Position numbers and translations under genes: made by a program. Shown here piece after piece: positions 16,642 to 25,795 of a DNA stretch of 64,000 nucleotides. Position 1 is the first letter of the stretch. Each line of letters opens with the position of its first letter. Source of the DNA: CATOSD01 sp965203135 (GTDB lineage: Bacteria; Chloroflexota; Dehalococcoidia; Lucifugimonadales; CATOSD01); assembly GCA_965203135.1 (NCBI GenBank), contig CBDBBO010000002.1, forward strand, positions 124,001-188,000. Direction: 5' to 3'. The notes beneath the pieces are model-generated. The model was not told where the DNA came from and made no database searches. It saw nothing but the letters and a program-made list of their open reading frames with translations.

Positions 16642-17547
16642 TCACTCGACGTGGGCGCCCTTCTGCGTCGGTTTGGTGACCAGGATCGAGCCACCTACGC
16701 CCGACTTGTGGGCGATGTCGGCCATTTCGTATCCAATCGTGTACTCGCGGCCCCGGGTCAGCGCCAGCACGCTGGAGCCGGCGCCAGACAGGAACACGCC
16801 CAGCGCTCCGGCGTCGAGGGCGGCACGGAAGATGTTGCGCATGGGGTAGAAGATGGCCTGTCGCGCGGGCTGGTGGAGGCGGTCGCCGGTGGCGACGTCC
16901 AGGTGGGCGAGGTCGCCGGTGGCGAGAGCGCGCACCAGGAGCGCGGCACGGCTTATGTTGTAGACGGCGTCGGCGCGGGGCACCTCCGGTGGCAGCAGAT
17001 CGCGGGCCTCGTGCGTGGGCATCGCGACGTCCGGCACGAACAGCACGGCCATCAGGTCCTCCGGCACCGGCACGGGTGCCGAAAGCAGAGAGCCGTCCTC
17101 ATCCCTGGCGACTATGCGGCAACCGCCGAATATGGCGGGCGCGGCGTTGTCCGGGTGGCCCTCCAGCCTCGCGGCGAGCTCCAGCAGTTCCAGGGGTGCC
17201 AGACCGTCGCCGCGCATCTCATTCGCGGCCACGAGGCCGGCCACGGCGGCTGCGGAACTGCTGCCGAGTCCCCTGCCCAGTGGTATGCGGTTGTCGCAGG
17301 TAATCCTGACGCTGGGCGGTGACTCGCCCGCGCCCTCGAACGGCAGGCTGAAGCAGCGGTACACCAGGTTGGAGGCGTCCTCGGGCAATTCGCCCGCGCC
17401 CTCCCCGGCTATCTCGATGCGGAGCGGGCCGGGGCGGCGTTCCACGCGAACGGTGTTCCACACGTCCAGGGCCATGCCGAGGCAGTCGAAGCCGGGGCCC
17501 ATATTGGCAGTAGTCGCGGGGACCCGCACGTACACTAGGTCTCTCAT
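16642..17547 (-). CDS. thrB: Homoserine kinase
   Basis: A 301-aa GHMP-family kinase that phosphorylates homoserine on the way to threonine. VRVPATTANMGPGFDCLG at the N-terminus and the ATP loop PLGRGLGSSSAAAVAG are characteristic, and FLSGAGSSVLALT is the third GHMP motif. ATG 17547 has no Shine-Dalgarno, but TATAAT lies only 14 bases upstream on the same strand, so the transcript may be nearly leaderless. No thrC or hom is in the window; lysC is about 4.2 kb downstream behind the SNF2-Mrr insert. Confidence 0.95.
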   Translation of the reverse strand: MRDLVYVRVPATTANMGPGFDCLGMALDVWNTVRVERRPGPLRIEIAGEGAGELPEDASNLVYRCFSLPFEGAGESPPSVRITCDNRIPLGRGLGSSSAAAVAGLVAANEMRGDGLAPLELLELAARLEGHPDNAAPAIFGGCRIVARDEDGSLLSAPVPVPEDLMAVLFVPDVAMPTHEARDLLPPEVPRADAVYNISRAALLVRALATGDLAHLDVATGDRLHQPARQAIFYPMRNIFRAALDAGALGVFLSGAGSSVLALTRGREYTIGYEMADIAHKSGVGGSILVTKPTQKGAHVE

Positions 17548-17561
17548 ATCAAACGGGAGAA

Positions 17562-17567
17562 ATTATA
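17562..17567 (-). promoter_or_regulatory. Candidate -10 element for thrB
   Basis: On the minus strand a perfect TATAAT lies so close to the thrB ATG (17547) that transcription would start about 8 bases before the codon, implying a near-leaderless mRNA. No good -35 box is visible. thrB and mutS2 are divergent here, and a TAGAAT at 17623-17628 could serve mutS2. Confidence 0.4.
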
Positions 17568-17651
17568 GCACAGCGAGGGTGGTGTTCCGTAGTGGCGGGA
17601 CGGGGCGTGGCCGTGCTTATGGTAGAATCGTTCTGATACTTGGAGGGCCGC

Positions 17652-20108
17652 ATGGCGACTGAAGAGGGCATAGCCGGGCAGGATGAGCCCCGATTCGGAG
17701 ACGACTCCGGGGACTGCACGTCGCTTGGCGAGGGACTGCGGGCGCAGTCGATGGAGGCGCTGGACTTCCCGGAGGTGCGGCGGCAGGTCGCCAACCGCGT
17801 CACGTTCTTTCCGGCGCGGGATCTGGCGCTGGAGATGTCGCCCTCGTACAGTCCGCAGGAAGTGGAGGAGTTACAGCGCGAGACGTCTGAGGCGGCGGAG
17901 CTGCTGGAGGAGGTTGGCGGCGTCGATCTGCACCTGGCAGTAGACACGTCCGAGTACGTGGCGATGGCGGGCATCGGCGGTGTGCTGACGGGTACGCAAC
18001 TCCTGTCGGTGGCCGACGCCCTGGAGGTGCACAGCCGGGCATCGAGCGCGGTGTGGAGGACGCGCGGGAGGCTGCCGCTGCTTGCGGACGTGGTTGCGGG
18101 GATTCCGGACCTTAGCGAGCTGCGGCGGCAGATTCGCAAGAAGATCGACGCGCGGGGCCTGGTGGCGGACGACGCGACGCCGTCTCTGAGGGCGTTGCGT
18201 CGGCAGGTGGTGCGGGCGTACGACCGGGTGACGGAGACGCTGCACCGGCTGATACGCTCGGCGGACGGACGCGAGGCGCTACAGGAGCCGCTGGTCACTA
18301 CAAGAAACGAGCGTGTGGTGGTGCCGGTCAAGGCGGAGATGCGGTCGCGTGTGCCCGGCATCGTACACGACGCATCCAATACGGGCGCGACCATCTACGT
18401 CGAGCCGTTCGCGACGGTGGACATGGGCAACGAGTGGCGGGAACTGGTGTTGGAGGAGGAGCGGGAGACGCTGCGCGTTCTGCGCGACCTGTCGGCGCTG
18501 GTTGGCGAGCTGGCGGAGGACATCGGGCGCGGGGACGCGCTGACGGCGCGGCTAGACTTCATCCTTGCGCGGGCGCGGTACGGCGCGGCGAACCGGTGCG
18601 TGTCGCTGCCTCCGCGGGTCTCGCGGGGCATGGAGGGGCCGCCGGACACGTCGCTCAGGCTGCTGGAAGCGCGTCACCCGCTGCTGGGCCGGGAAGCGGT
18701 GCCGATAGACGTGTCGCTGGGTACGGACTGGCGCGTGCTTGTCATCACCGGCCCGAACACGGGCGGCAAGACGGTTGCGATGAAGACCGTGGGGCTGCTG
18801 GCGCTGATGTACCAGTCGGGCTTGCAGGTCCCGGCGGCGGAGGGCAGCTCGCTGCCGGTGTTCGACGGCATCTACGCCGACGTGGGCGACCACCAGAGCA
18901 TCTCAGAATCGGTGTCCACGTTCAGCTCGCACATGCGGAACGTGGTGCGGATAATCGAGTCGGCGGGCCCGGGCTCGCTGGTGCTGCTGGACGAGCTGGG
19001 CGCGAGCACGGACCCGGAGGAGGGCGCGGCGCTCGGGAGGGCGGTGCTGGACCACCTCGCTGGACTGGGAGTGAGCACTATCGCCACCACGCACCACCGG
19101 CAGGTTGCGACGCACGCCGAGGCGTCACCTGACATGGGCAACGCGAGCGTGCAACTGGAACCGGAGACGCTGGAGCCGACCTACGAGCTGACCATGGGCA
19201 TACCCGGCAGAAGCTACGCGATGTCTGTCGCGGCGCGGCTGGGGCTGATGGACGAGATCATGGAACGGGCCAAGTCGCTGCTCGAGCCGCAGCACCTGAG
19301 ATTCGAGGACTGGCTCCGGGAGCTGCAGGCGGACCGGACGCGGCTACAGACCAGGCTCCGCGAGGCGGAGGAGACCAGGGCAGAGGCGGAGGGAGTCCGT
19401 CGGGAGCTGCAATCTCAGCTCGATTATCTGGCCGAACACCGGGACAGCATCATGCGGAGCGCGCGGCGCGAGACGCTGCAACGCTTCGAGGACGCGCGGC
19501 GCAAGCTGCGGCGCATCGAGTCCGCCTTGGCGTGGACGGCCCCCGCGGCGGACGGCTCGGCGCAACGCGCCCGCGTGGAGGCGGCGCGGCTGGAGCTGGA
19601 GCGGACCAGTGTGCCGGAGTCGGCCCCGGTGATGCGCCGTGAGGTGGAGAGGCGTCCTATCGGTGTTGGCGACAGCGTGGACGTTGGGGGGCTGAACCTG
19701 GTCGGCAGGGTGGTGTCGCTGCCGGAGCAGGGCGACGAGGCGGAGGTGAGCGTGGGCAGGGTGACGCTGCGCGTGGACCTGGGCAGGCTGACGCGTGTGG
19801 AGGATGCCGCGCCGGAGCCTGAGAGCGAGGGGCCCGCAATCCGGTACGAGCTTGCGCCGCCGCTGGGCACGCAGGAGCTGGACCTGCGGGGTCTGCGGGC
19901 GGCGGACGCGCTGGTGCGGCTGGAGGAGTTCCTGGACGGGGCGATGCGGGACGGTCTCGGCTCGGTGCGCGTCATACACGGGCGAGGCACGGGGGCGCTT
20001 CGCCACGCGGTGCGGGAACACCTGGCGCGGCATACGCTGGTGCGGGAGTTCGCGCCGGAGCCGCCGGAGCGGGGCGGAAACGGGGCGACCGCCGTACAGT
20101 TGGCATGA
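17652..20108 (+). CDS. mutS2: Endonuclease MutS2
   Basis: An 818-aa MutS2 protein. It has a MutS-type ATPase with Walker A GPNTGGKT (367-374) and LVLLDELGASTDPEEG, followed by a coiled-coil clamp. From residue ~730 comes a C-terminal Smr nuclease domain (LDLRGLRAADAL, VRVIHGRGTGALR). MutS2 lacks the mismatch-recognition domain. In other bacteria it limits homologous recombination and, in Bacillus, helps resolve collided ribosomes. The start ATG 17652 follows GGAGGG; a TTG 12 bases earlier is less likely. Its stop overlaps the next start (ATGA), so translation is coupled. Confidence 0.95.
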   Translation: MATEEGIAGQDEPRFGDDSGDCTSLGEGLRAQSMEALDFPEVRRQVANRVTFFPARDLALEMSPSYSPQEVEELQRETSEAAELLEEVGGVDLHLAVDTSEYVAMAGIGGVLTGTQLLSVADALEVHSRASSAVWRTRGRLPLLADVVAGIPDLSELRRQIRKKIDARGLVADDATPSLRALRRQVVRAYDRVTETLHRLIRSADGREALQEPLVTTRNERVVVPVKAEMRSRVPGIVHDASNTGATIYVEPFATVDMGNEWRELVLEEERETLRVLRDLSALVGELAEDIGRGDALTARLDFILARARYGAANRCVSLPPRVSRGMEGPPDTSLRLLEARHPLLGREAVPIDVSLGTDWRVLVITGPNTGGKTVAMKTVGLLALMYQSGLQVPAAEGSSLPVFDGIYADVGDHQSISESVSTFSSHMRNVVRIIESAGPGSLVLLDELGASTDPEEGAALGRAVLDHLAGLGVSTIATTHHRQVATHAEASPDMGNASVQLEPETLEPTYELTMGIPGRSYAMSVAARLGLMDEIMERAKSLLEPQHLRFEDWLRELQADRTRLQTRLREAEETRAEAEGVRRELQSQLDYLAEHRDSIMRSARRETLQRFEDARRKLRRIESALAWTAPAADGSAQRARVEAARLELERTSVPESAPVMRREVERRPIGVGDSVDVGGLNLVGRVVSLPEQGDEAEVSVGRVTLRVDLGRLTRVEDAAPEPESEGPAIRYELAPPLGTQELDLRGLRAADALVRLEEFLDGAMRDGLGSVRVIHGRGTGALRHAVREHLARHTLVREFAPEPPERGGNGATAVQLA

Positions 20109-20572
20109 GCTGGGCGGCGCTAATGCCGCTCGCGCTGCTGCTGTTCGCGCTGTGCGAGAGCGTCGAGACGGCCGCGCGGGTTCCCGTCGTCGAGGTCGGC
20201 GGTGCGGCGTTCAAGGTGGAGGTCGCGGACGACGCGGAGGAGCGGTCGCAGGGCCTCTCGGGCCGCGACCCGCTGCCCGCCGACGCGGGGATGCTGTTCG
20301 TCTACCAGGGGCCGGTGGCGCCGGGCTTCTGGATGCGGCAGATGCGCTTTTCCCTGGACTTCGTGTGGATAGGGGACGGCTGCGAGGTGGTGGACGTGAC
20401 GCCCGACGTGCCGGCGCCCGAGCCGGGAACGCCCGAGAGCGGGCTTGCGGTGTACCATCCCGCGGCGCCCGTCGTGTACAACCTGGAAGTGAACGCGGGC
20501 ACGGCGGCACGGCACGGCATCGCGGTTGGCGACGCGGTGAGGTTTCGCAACGTGCCGGGCGGAGGATGTTAG
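20105..20572 (+). CDS. DUF192 family exported protein
   Basis: A 155-aa DUF192 protein. Residues 1-~25 are a signal peptide. The rest is the compact DUF192 barrel, with RSQGLSGRDPLPADAGMLFVY, FWMRQMRFSLDFVWI and AVYHPAAPVVYNLEVNAG. No function is established for the family; in other bacteria it is often exported and sometimes lies near envelope genes. It overlaps mutS2 by four bases. The leader's only Cys is preceded by Leu, so this is probably not a lipoprotein. Confidence 0.85.
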   Translation: MSWAALMPLALLLFALCESVETAARVPVVEVGGAAFKVEVADDAEERSQGLSGRDPLPADAGMLFVYQGPVAPGFWMRQMRFSLDFVWIGDGCEVVDVTPDVPAPEPGTPESGLAVYHPAAPVVYNLEVNAGTAARHGIAVGDAVRFRNVPGGGC

Positions 20573-20590
20573 GCGATCGATTGCATCTGG

Positions 20591-20632
20591 GCCTCCTCTC
20601 GCTTCATGGGAGGGGACTGAGGTGAGGGTGAT
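20591..20632. repeat. Dispersed palindromic repeat, CCCTCTCCC type (degenerate)
   Basis: CCTCTCGCTTCATGGGAGGGG followed by TGAGGTGAGGGTG is an imperfect copy, in inverse orientation, of the element at 58-97. It occupies the gap between the DUF192 gene and fmt. Confidence 0.5.
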
Positions 20633-20668
20633 GCGCGCGGCGGCGGACAAGAATGGAGTCTCACTCGT

Positions 20669-21610
20669 ATGCGCTTAGTCTTCATGGGAACGCCTGAGTT
20701 CGCGGTGCCGGTGCTCCGAGCGCTGGCGGACGCGGAGCACGACGTGGCCGCGGTGTACACGCGCCCGGACAGGCGGGCGGGCCGGGGCAGCCGGATGGCC
20801 GCGCCGCCGGTGAAGAGGGCGGCGCTCGAACTGGGCCTGTGCGTCCGGCAGCCCGCTTCGCTGCGGCGTGACGAGGAGGCGCAGCGCGAGATACGTGAAC
20901 TCGCGCCGGACGCCATAGTGGTGGCGGCCTACGGCCTGTTTCTGCCGCCGGACACGCTGAGCGCGCCCAAGCTCGGGTGCGTCAACATTCATCCGTCGCT
21001 GCTGCCGCGCTACCGCGGGCCGTCGCCGGTGGTGACGGCGCTGCTGAACGGCGACGAGTCGACCGGCGTGACGCTGATGCTGCCGGACGAGGGTATGGAC
21101 ACCGGGCCGATTCTGGCGGTGCGGGAGACGTCGATAGGGGCGGACGAGGACGCGCAGACGCTGACGGCGCGGCTGTTCGAGATGGGCGCGACGCTGCTGG
21201 TGGAAACGCTGCCGGCTTGGGAGCGGGGAGAGGTAAGGGCGGTGGCACAGGATGACGCCCTGGCAAGCGTGACGAGCCTGGTGCAGAGAGAGGACGGGAG
21301 GATCGACTGGGGACAACCCGCCGTCCGTGTGGAGCGGATGACGCGTGCGTACAGCCCCTGGCCCAGCGCGTTCACCACGTGGCGCGGCTCCACGCTGAAG
21401 GTGGTGAGCGCGCGGGCGCGGGTAGCCGAAGCGGGCGACGCCGAATCTCCCGGCCTGGTCATCGCGCTCGAAGACGGCCGCATCGGCGTGCGGACGGGCG
21501 ACGGTGTACTGGAGTTGCTCCGCGTCCAGCTTGCCGGACGCGCCGAATCGGACGCGCGCGACTTCGCCCGCGGCTACAGGGATTTCTTGGGGTCACACCT
21601 GGGCCAATAG
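20669..21610 (+). CDS. fmt: Methionyl-tRNA formyltransferase
   Basis: A 313-aa enzyme that formylates initiator Met-tRNA using 10-formyl-THF. FMGTPEFAVPVL at the N-terminus and the catalytic block NIHPSLLPRYRG (Asn106, His108), then LMLPDEGMDTGPIL, identify it. The C-terminal ~100 residues are the tRNA-binding beta barrel (GRIDWGQPAVRVERMTRA). Length is normal. No def (deformylase) gene is adjacent. The stop codon lies inside the left arm of a strong inverted repeat that probably ends transcription. Confidence 0.95.
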   Translation: MRLVFMGTPEFAVPVLRALADAEHDVAAVYTRPDRRAGRGSRMAAPPVKRAALELGLCVRQPASLRRDEEAQREIRELAPDAIVVAAYGLFLPPDTLSAPKLGCVNIHPSLLPRYRGPSPVVTALLNGDESTGVTLMLPDEGMDTGPILAVRETSIGADEDAQTLTARLFEMGATLLVETLPAWERGEVRAVAQDDALASVTSLVQREDGRIDWGQPAVRVERMTRAYSPWPSAFTTWRGSTLKVVSARARVAEAGDAESPGLVIALEDGRIGVRTGDGVLELLRVQLAGRAESDARDFARGYRDFLGSHLGQ

Positions 21611-21644
21611 TCCCTTCCCCCATCAAGGGGGAAGGGACTATTGG
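21604..21644. terminator. Perfect 18-bp inverted repeat between convergent fmt and amidase genes
   Basis: The left arm, 21604-21621, begins CCAATAGTCCC. The right arm, 21627-21644, is its exact reverse complement, with loop ATCAA. Its core TCCCTTCCCCC is the second dispersed palindrome type of this window. There is no T-run, but its place between two converging 3' ends and its symmetry suit a bidirectional terminator built from a repeat element. Confidence 0.6.
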
Positions 21645-21662
21645 GGTGAGATCCCACCGCCC

Positions 21663-23054
21663 CTACAGTGGCGGGCGCTGCCATCCGATGAGGGCAGACT
21701 CCAGTACCGCCGCGAGCGCCAGCGCCACGTCCTCTCGCCAGGGGCGCGCGACCACCTGGACGCCGATGGGCAGGCCCTCGGGCGACGTGCCGCCGCGCAC
21801 GACGACGCCGGGCCAGCCGGTCACGTTGTAGGCGCCGGTGTAGGTGAAGCCCATGCGACGGCTCTCCTCGAACGTGGCCCCGTGCTCGGTGGCCGGGAAG
21901 GCGGCCGTGGGGCAGAGGATGGCGTCGTAGTCCTCCATGAAGGCGAGCATATCGCTGCGGTAGGCGTCGGCCTTCTCCAGCAGCGCGCTGTACTCGTCCG
22001 CCGGCAGCACCTCCGCGTCGTCCAGCCTGCGCTGTAGCCAGGGGTGGCTCTCGGTGGTCCCGTACTTCGCCAGCAAACGCTTCGTCCAGCCGCGGCCGTC
22101 GGCGCCGCTGAGGGCGTTGTGGAAGTCGGGTAGCTGCGCGAGGGCGGGCGGAAGGGCCTCAACGACTTCGGAGCCGGCTTCTCTAAGCGCGTCTGCCGCC
22201 GCGAGAACAGCGTTCGCGGTCTCGGCGGTGGGGGACTGGAGGCCGTTGTCGGTGTGCATTGCGACGCGGACCGACGAGACGTCGACGTCCGCGGGGTCGC
22301 CCTGCGGCACGGGGACGATGGCGGGGTCTCGCCAGTCCGGGCCGGCGATGATAGGCAGCGTGAGCGCCAGATCCTCGACGAACCGGGCCATGGGGCCGAG
22401 TTGGGTGAGCGAGTCGACCGCGCCCATGCCGTAGGGGACGATGTGGCCGGTGCGGGGCACGCGCCCGGAATTGGGCTTGATGCCAGCGATGCCGCAGAAG
22501 TGGGAGGGCAGGCGGATGCTGCCCCCCGTATCGCTGCCGATGTCGAGAGGGGAGCCGCCGGCCGCGACGATCGCGCCAGCGCCACCGCTGCTGCCGCCGG
22601 GCATTCGCGAGAGATCGTAGGGGTTGTTGGTGCGCCCGTAGACGAGGTTGTTGGTCTCGCCCGCCAGCGTAAGCTCCGGCGTGTTTGTCTTGCCGAGCAG
22701 GATGGCCCCGGCGGCGCGTAGCCGGGCGGCGACGGTGGAGTCGCGCTCGGGCACGAAGCCGGTGCGGCCCAGGGTACCGCCCGAGGTAACAACTCCTTCG
22801 GTATCTATGGAGTCCTTGAGGGTGATGGGCACGCCGTGGAGGGGACCGAGGTTCCGGCCCCGAGCAAGCGCCTCGTCGGCGCGGCGGGCCTCGTCTCGCG
22901 CCCTCTCGGACGCGAACATCACTACGGCATTGAGGCTGCCGTTCACTTCGTCTATGCGCGACAGGTGCGCCTCCACGACCTCCGCGGCAGAGAACTCCCT
23001 GGCGCGGATGCCCGCGGCTATCGACGTGGCAGACCTGTAAATTATCTCGCTCAT
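21663..23054 (-). CDS. Amidase (amidase-signature family)
   Basis: A 463-aa amidase-signature enzyme. The Ser-cisSer-Lys triad is complete: Lys80 (PITLKDSID), Ser155 (MPGGSSGGAG) and Ser179 (SDTGGSIRLPS). It hydrolyses an amide, possibly an aryl or small aliphatic amide. It is unlikely to be GatA, because no gatB or gatC is nearby and the C-terminal part is short. ATG 23054 overlaps the dinB stop by four bases (ATGA). A longer open frame upstream is only dinB read in another frame. Confidence 0.9.
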   Translation of the reverse strand: MSEIIYRSATSIAAGIRAREFSAAEVVEAHLSRIDEVNGSLNAVVMFASERARDEARRADEALARGRNLGPLHGVPITLKDSIDTEGVVTSGGTLGRTGFVPERDSTVAARLRAAGAILLGKTNTPELTLAGETNNLVYGRTNNPYDLSRMPGGSSGGAGAIVAAGGSPLDIGSDTGGSIRLPSHFCGIAGIKPNSGRVPRTGHIVPYGMGAVDSLTQLGPMARFVEDLALTLPIIAGPDWRDPAIVPVPQGDPADVDVSSVRVAMHTDNGLQSPTAETANAVLAAADALREAGSEVVEALPPALAQLPDFHNALSGADGRGWTKRLLAKYGTTESHPWLQRRLDDAEVLPADEYSALLEKADAYRSDMLAFMEDYDAILCPTAAFPATEHGATFEESRRMGFTYTGAYNVTGWPGVVVRGGTSPEGLPIGVQVVARPWREDVALALAAVLESALIGWQRPPL

Positions 23055-24163
23055 GCAATCTCTCCTATTCGCTCGAATCCGGCCAGCGTCAATTGTACGT
23101 GCTGGCCGGCTTGCCTGTCTTGCGGGTCGTCGAAACCGGACACTCCCACACCCACGAGACGGAACTGCCGGCGTCCGGTCAGTTCCGTCTGTAGCAGGGC
23201 GTAGGCGGCCTGCGCAATCTCCACGGAGGAGTCGACGCGCTCCGGCAGCGTCTTCTGGCGCGTAAACGTGGTGAAGTCCGAGAGGCGCAGCTTGAGCTTG
23301 ACAGTCCGGCCCCGTAGAGACTTCCGCTCCAGGGCCTGGGCCACGTTCATGCTTAGCCGATTTACAAGCTCTCGTAGCGCCTCCGGGTCCCCGGTATCCT
23401 GCGCGAGAGTGGTCTCGGCGCTTATGGACTTGGTTTCCCGCTCGACGGCGACCTCGCTGTCGTCGATGCCCATAGCGAGAGAGCGCATCCGGGTGCCGGT
23501 CCTGCCGAATCGCTCCACGAACCACTCTTCGGGCATCGAGGCGAGTTGGCCGATGGTGCGTACGCCGTGGGCGTGGAGGCGTTCGGCGGTCTTGGGTCCG
23601 ACGCCCCACAGCCGCCCCACCTCCAGAGGCGCGAGGAAATCCCGTTCCTCGCCGGGCGGCACGACGGTGAGGCCGTCCGGCTTCTGGAAGTCTGACGCTA
23701 TCTTTGCGACCGACTTGCCGGTGGCCACGCCGAGGGAGATGGTGAGGCCGAGTTCCGAGCGGATGCGGCGCTTGATGTGGAGGGCGATGTCGCGCACCGG
23801 GTGGCCGCCGGCGACAGCGTCGGTGACGTCTAGATAGGCCTCGTCGAGTGAAAGCGGTTCGGCGAGCGGAGTGGTGTCCGTGAAGATGGCCATGGCCCAC
23901 CTGGACACCTCGCGGTAGCGGGGGAAGTTGGACGGCACCCGGACCGCCTGGGGGCAGAGCGACAGCGCGGTGCGCATGGGCATGGCGGAGCGGACGCCGA
24001 ACTCGCGCGCCTCGTAGGACGCCGACGCGACGACGCCCCGGCCCTCGGGGCTGCCGCCCACGACGACGGGCCTGCCGCGCAACTCAGGGTCGTCGAGCTG
24101 CTCGACGGCGGCGTAGAAGGCGTCGAAGTCGGCGTGGATGATATGTCGGGCGGGGTGTGCCAT
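23051..24163 (-). CDS. dinB: DNA polymerase IV (Y-family)
   Basis: A 370-aa translesion polymerase. Catalytic carboxylates are in place: Asp12 (HADFDAFYAAVE) and Asp107-Glu108 (PLSLDEAYLDVT). The thumb has the helix-hairpin-helix GRLWGVGPKTAERL, and the little-finger domain follows. No beta-clamp motif is evident in the last residues, which end near VQLTLAGFERIG. The start may be GTG 24187, eight residues longer; ATG 24163 fits the family better. It is translationally coupled to the amidase gene. Function is lesion bypass and stress mutagenesis, known for the family. Confidence 0.93.
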   Translation of the reverse strand: MAHPARHIIHADFDAFYAAVEQLDDPELRGRPVVVGGSPEGRGVVASASYEAREFGVRSAMPMRTALSLCPQAVRVPSNFPRYREVSRWAMAIFTDTTPLAEPLSLDEAYLDVTDAVAGGHPVRDIALHIKRRIRSELGLTISLGVATGKSVAKIASDFQKPDGLTVVPPGEERDFLAPLEVGRLWGVGPKTAERLHAHGVRTIGQLASMPEEWFVERFGRTGTRMRSLAMGIDDSEVAVERETKSISAETTLAQDTGDPEALRELVNRLSMNVAQALERKSLRGRTVKLKLRLSDFTTFTRQKTLPERVDSSVEIAQAAYALLQTELTGRRQFRLVGVGVSGFDDPQDRQAGQHVQLTLAGFERIGEIA

Positions 24164-24265
24164 ATCTTTGCAAGTGGTATACTGCACTTCAATGATTGAA
24201 TCAACACCTGCATCCGTCCGAGCCCGGCTGGTACAGGAATCCTAACGGCGCGAGAGTGATTAAGC

Positions 24266-24472
24266 GTGACAACGATGGAAGAGAGACTGAGCAGGCTTGA
24301 AGGCGCTTACGAGCATCTGGCGACCAAGTCAGACATTGCTCTGTTGAAGACGGATATTGCCGATCTGAAGGCCGAATTGTTCGAGAAGATGAACGTTCAT
24401 ATGCGCTGGATGATCGGGATACAGATTGCCAGCCTGGTTGGAATCGTTGCCGTATTGAGGCTGCTGGAATAA
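24266..24472 (+). CDS. Small coiled-coil protein with C-terminal TM anchor
   Basis: A 68-aa protein. Residues 1-~45 form an amphipathic coiled coil with heptad-like repeats (EERLSRLEGAYEHLATKSDI, LLKTDIADLKAELFEKM). Residues ~47-66 form one membrane helix (MIGIQIASLVGIVAVLRLL). It resembles the 78-aa product at 54445-54681 in length, opening EERL, the ATK-DI/DL heptads and a tail helix after RWM. Such small tail-anchored coiled-coil proteins are common in this lineage, with unknown function. The start could be GTG 24266 or ATG 24275. Confidence 0.6.
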   Translation: MTTMEERLSRLEGAYEHLATKSDIALLKTDIADLKAELFEKMNVHMRWMIGIQIASLVGIVAVLRLLE

Positions 24473-24488
24473 GGAAGCGGGGCGTGAC

Positions 24489-24530
24489 ACCCCCATCCTG
24501 ACCTTCCCCCTGCGAGGGGGAAGGGACTTT
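24489..24530. repeat. Dispersed palindromic repeat, CCTTCCCCC type
   Basis: CACCCCCATCCTGA leads into the hairpin CCTTCCCCC (24502-24510)/GGGGGAAGG (24516-24524), then GACTTT. The same lead and hairpin occur at 28386-28430. The hairpin core is shared with 21604-21644, and more loosely with 46771-46800. Lying between a plus-strand and a minus-strand gene end, it could also terminate transcription. Confidence 0.6.
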
Positions 24531-24537
24531 CTGATGG

Positions 24538-25758
24538 TTAGCCGAAGGCGCCCGTTTTGCCGGCGCTTTCTATTTCGGCGGCGGCGTAGCCAAGCTCGCC
24601 CAGAATCTCGTCGGTGTGCTCGCCGATGCCGGGACCGAGCCGACGGACCGATCCGGGAGTCTCCGACAGCTTTGGGCCGATGCCCACCTGCTTCACGGTC
24701 TCGCCGTCGAACTCTCCCACGTCCTGCACCATGCCGCGGTGGCGAAGCTGGGGATCGTCGGCCAGTTCGGCTACGCTGAAAACGCGGCCCACCGCGATGT
24801 CGCCGGAGTCGCGCAGGTAGTCCCACCACTCGTCGCGGGGGCGCGTCTTGAAGACCTCCCGGAAGGCGTCGAAGATTTCGGGGTACTTGTCCGCGTCGAA
24901 CTGGTGGTCGATGAAGTCCTCGCGGCCCAGCGCCCGGCAGAGGTCGACCCAGAACCAGGGCTCGATGCAGCCGAGGCTGAGGAACTTCCCGTCCTTGCAC
25001 TCGAACACGTTGTAGTAGGGCACGCCTCCGTTGAGCGACATGAGGCCGCGCTGGGGCACCGCGCCGTTGCTGAAGTACTCGGACAGGGAGGCCACGAGCA
25101 TGTAGGCGACGCCGTCGGACATGGATATGTCCACCTGCTGACCTCGCCCGGTGTGCTCACGCGCCATGAGCGCCGAGAGAATGCCGATGGCGGCCTGCAT
25201 CGCGCCGCCGGCGTAGTCGGCTATGAGGTTGTAGGGTATGGTCGGCGGCCCGCCCTCCGCGCCGATCATGCCGAGCGCGCCGCCGGTGCTGATGTAGTTG
25301 ATGTCGTGGCCTACCAGGTGCTTGTACGGGCCGTCCTGGCCGTAGCCGGATATGGAGCAGTAGACGATGCGCGGGTTGAGTTTGCTGAGGGTCTCGTAGT
25401 CGCAGCCGAGGCGCTCGACCACGCCCGGGCGGAAGCCCTCGACGAACACGTCGGCGTTCTGGCACAGGCGGCGCAGCACTTCCTGCGCTTCCGGCACCTT
25501 GAGGTTGAGGGTGATGCTGCGCTTGTTGCGGTTGAGCGCGGTGAAGGCGGCGCGGCGGCGCTGCTCGCGCTCGTCCGGTTCGTCGGTCCTGCCCATGCGG
25601 GCGCGGCCAATGCGTCCGCCGCCCGGCTCCTCGACGCGGATGACGTCCGCGCCGAAGTCGCCCAGCATCATGGTGCAAAAGCCGCCCGGGGCCATGCGGG
25701 TGAGATCGACGACGCGGATGTTGGCGAGTTGGAGCGGTCCGGGAATGGCGGTGTTCAT
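24538..25758 (-). CDS. CaiB/BaiF family CoA-transferase
   Basis: A 406-aa family III CoA-transferase, which moves CoA between carboxylic acids through an aspartyl-CoA intermediate. IRVVDLTRMAPGGFCTMMLG and FGADVIRVEEPGGG at the N-terminus, FVEGFRPGVVERLG, and GRGQQVDISMSDGVAYML are family signatures. It starts at ATG 25758 after GGAGA. The next upstream gene encodes two more such units in one chain, followed by an acyl-CoA dehydrogenase, so the group probably activates and oxidises an unusual carboxylic acid. The substrate is not deducible. Confidence 0.92.
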   Translation of the reverse strand: MNTAIPGPLQLANIRVVDLTRMAPGGFCTMMLGDFGADVIRVEEPGGGRIGRARMGRTDEPDEREQRRRAAFTALNRNKRSITLNLKVPEAQEVLRRLCQNADVFVEGFRPGVVERLGCDYETLSKLNPRIVYCSISGYGQDGPYKHLVGHDINYISTGGALGMIGAEGGPPTIPYNLIADYAGGAMQAAIGILSALMAREHTGRGQQVDISMSDGVAYMLVASLSEYFSNGAVPQRGLMSLNGGVPYYNVFECKDGKFLSLGCIEPWFWVDLCRALGREDFIDHQFDADKYPEIFDAFREVFKTRPRDEWWDYLRDSGDIAVGRVFSVAELADDPQLRHRGMVQDVGEFDGETVKQVGIGPKLSETPGSVRRLGPGIGEHTDEILGELGYAAAEIESAGKTGAFG

Positions 25759-25795
25759 ACTATGTCTCCGTGTTTCTGTTGAACATTGGGATTGG

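Noticed and set aside
20105..20572. DUF192 protein as a lipoprotein
   Set aside because: The only leader cysteine is preceded by Leu (FALC), which does not satisfy the lipobox.
21663..23900. Apparent 745-aa amidase with N-terminal extension
   Set aside because: The extension is dinB read out of frame. The amidase start overlaps the dinB stop at ATGA.
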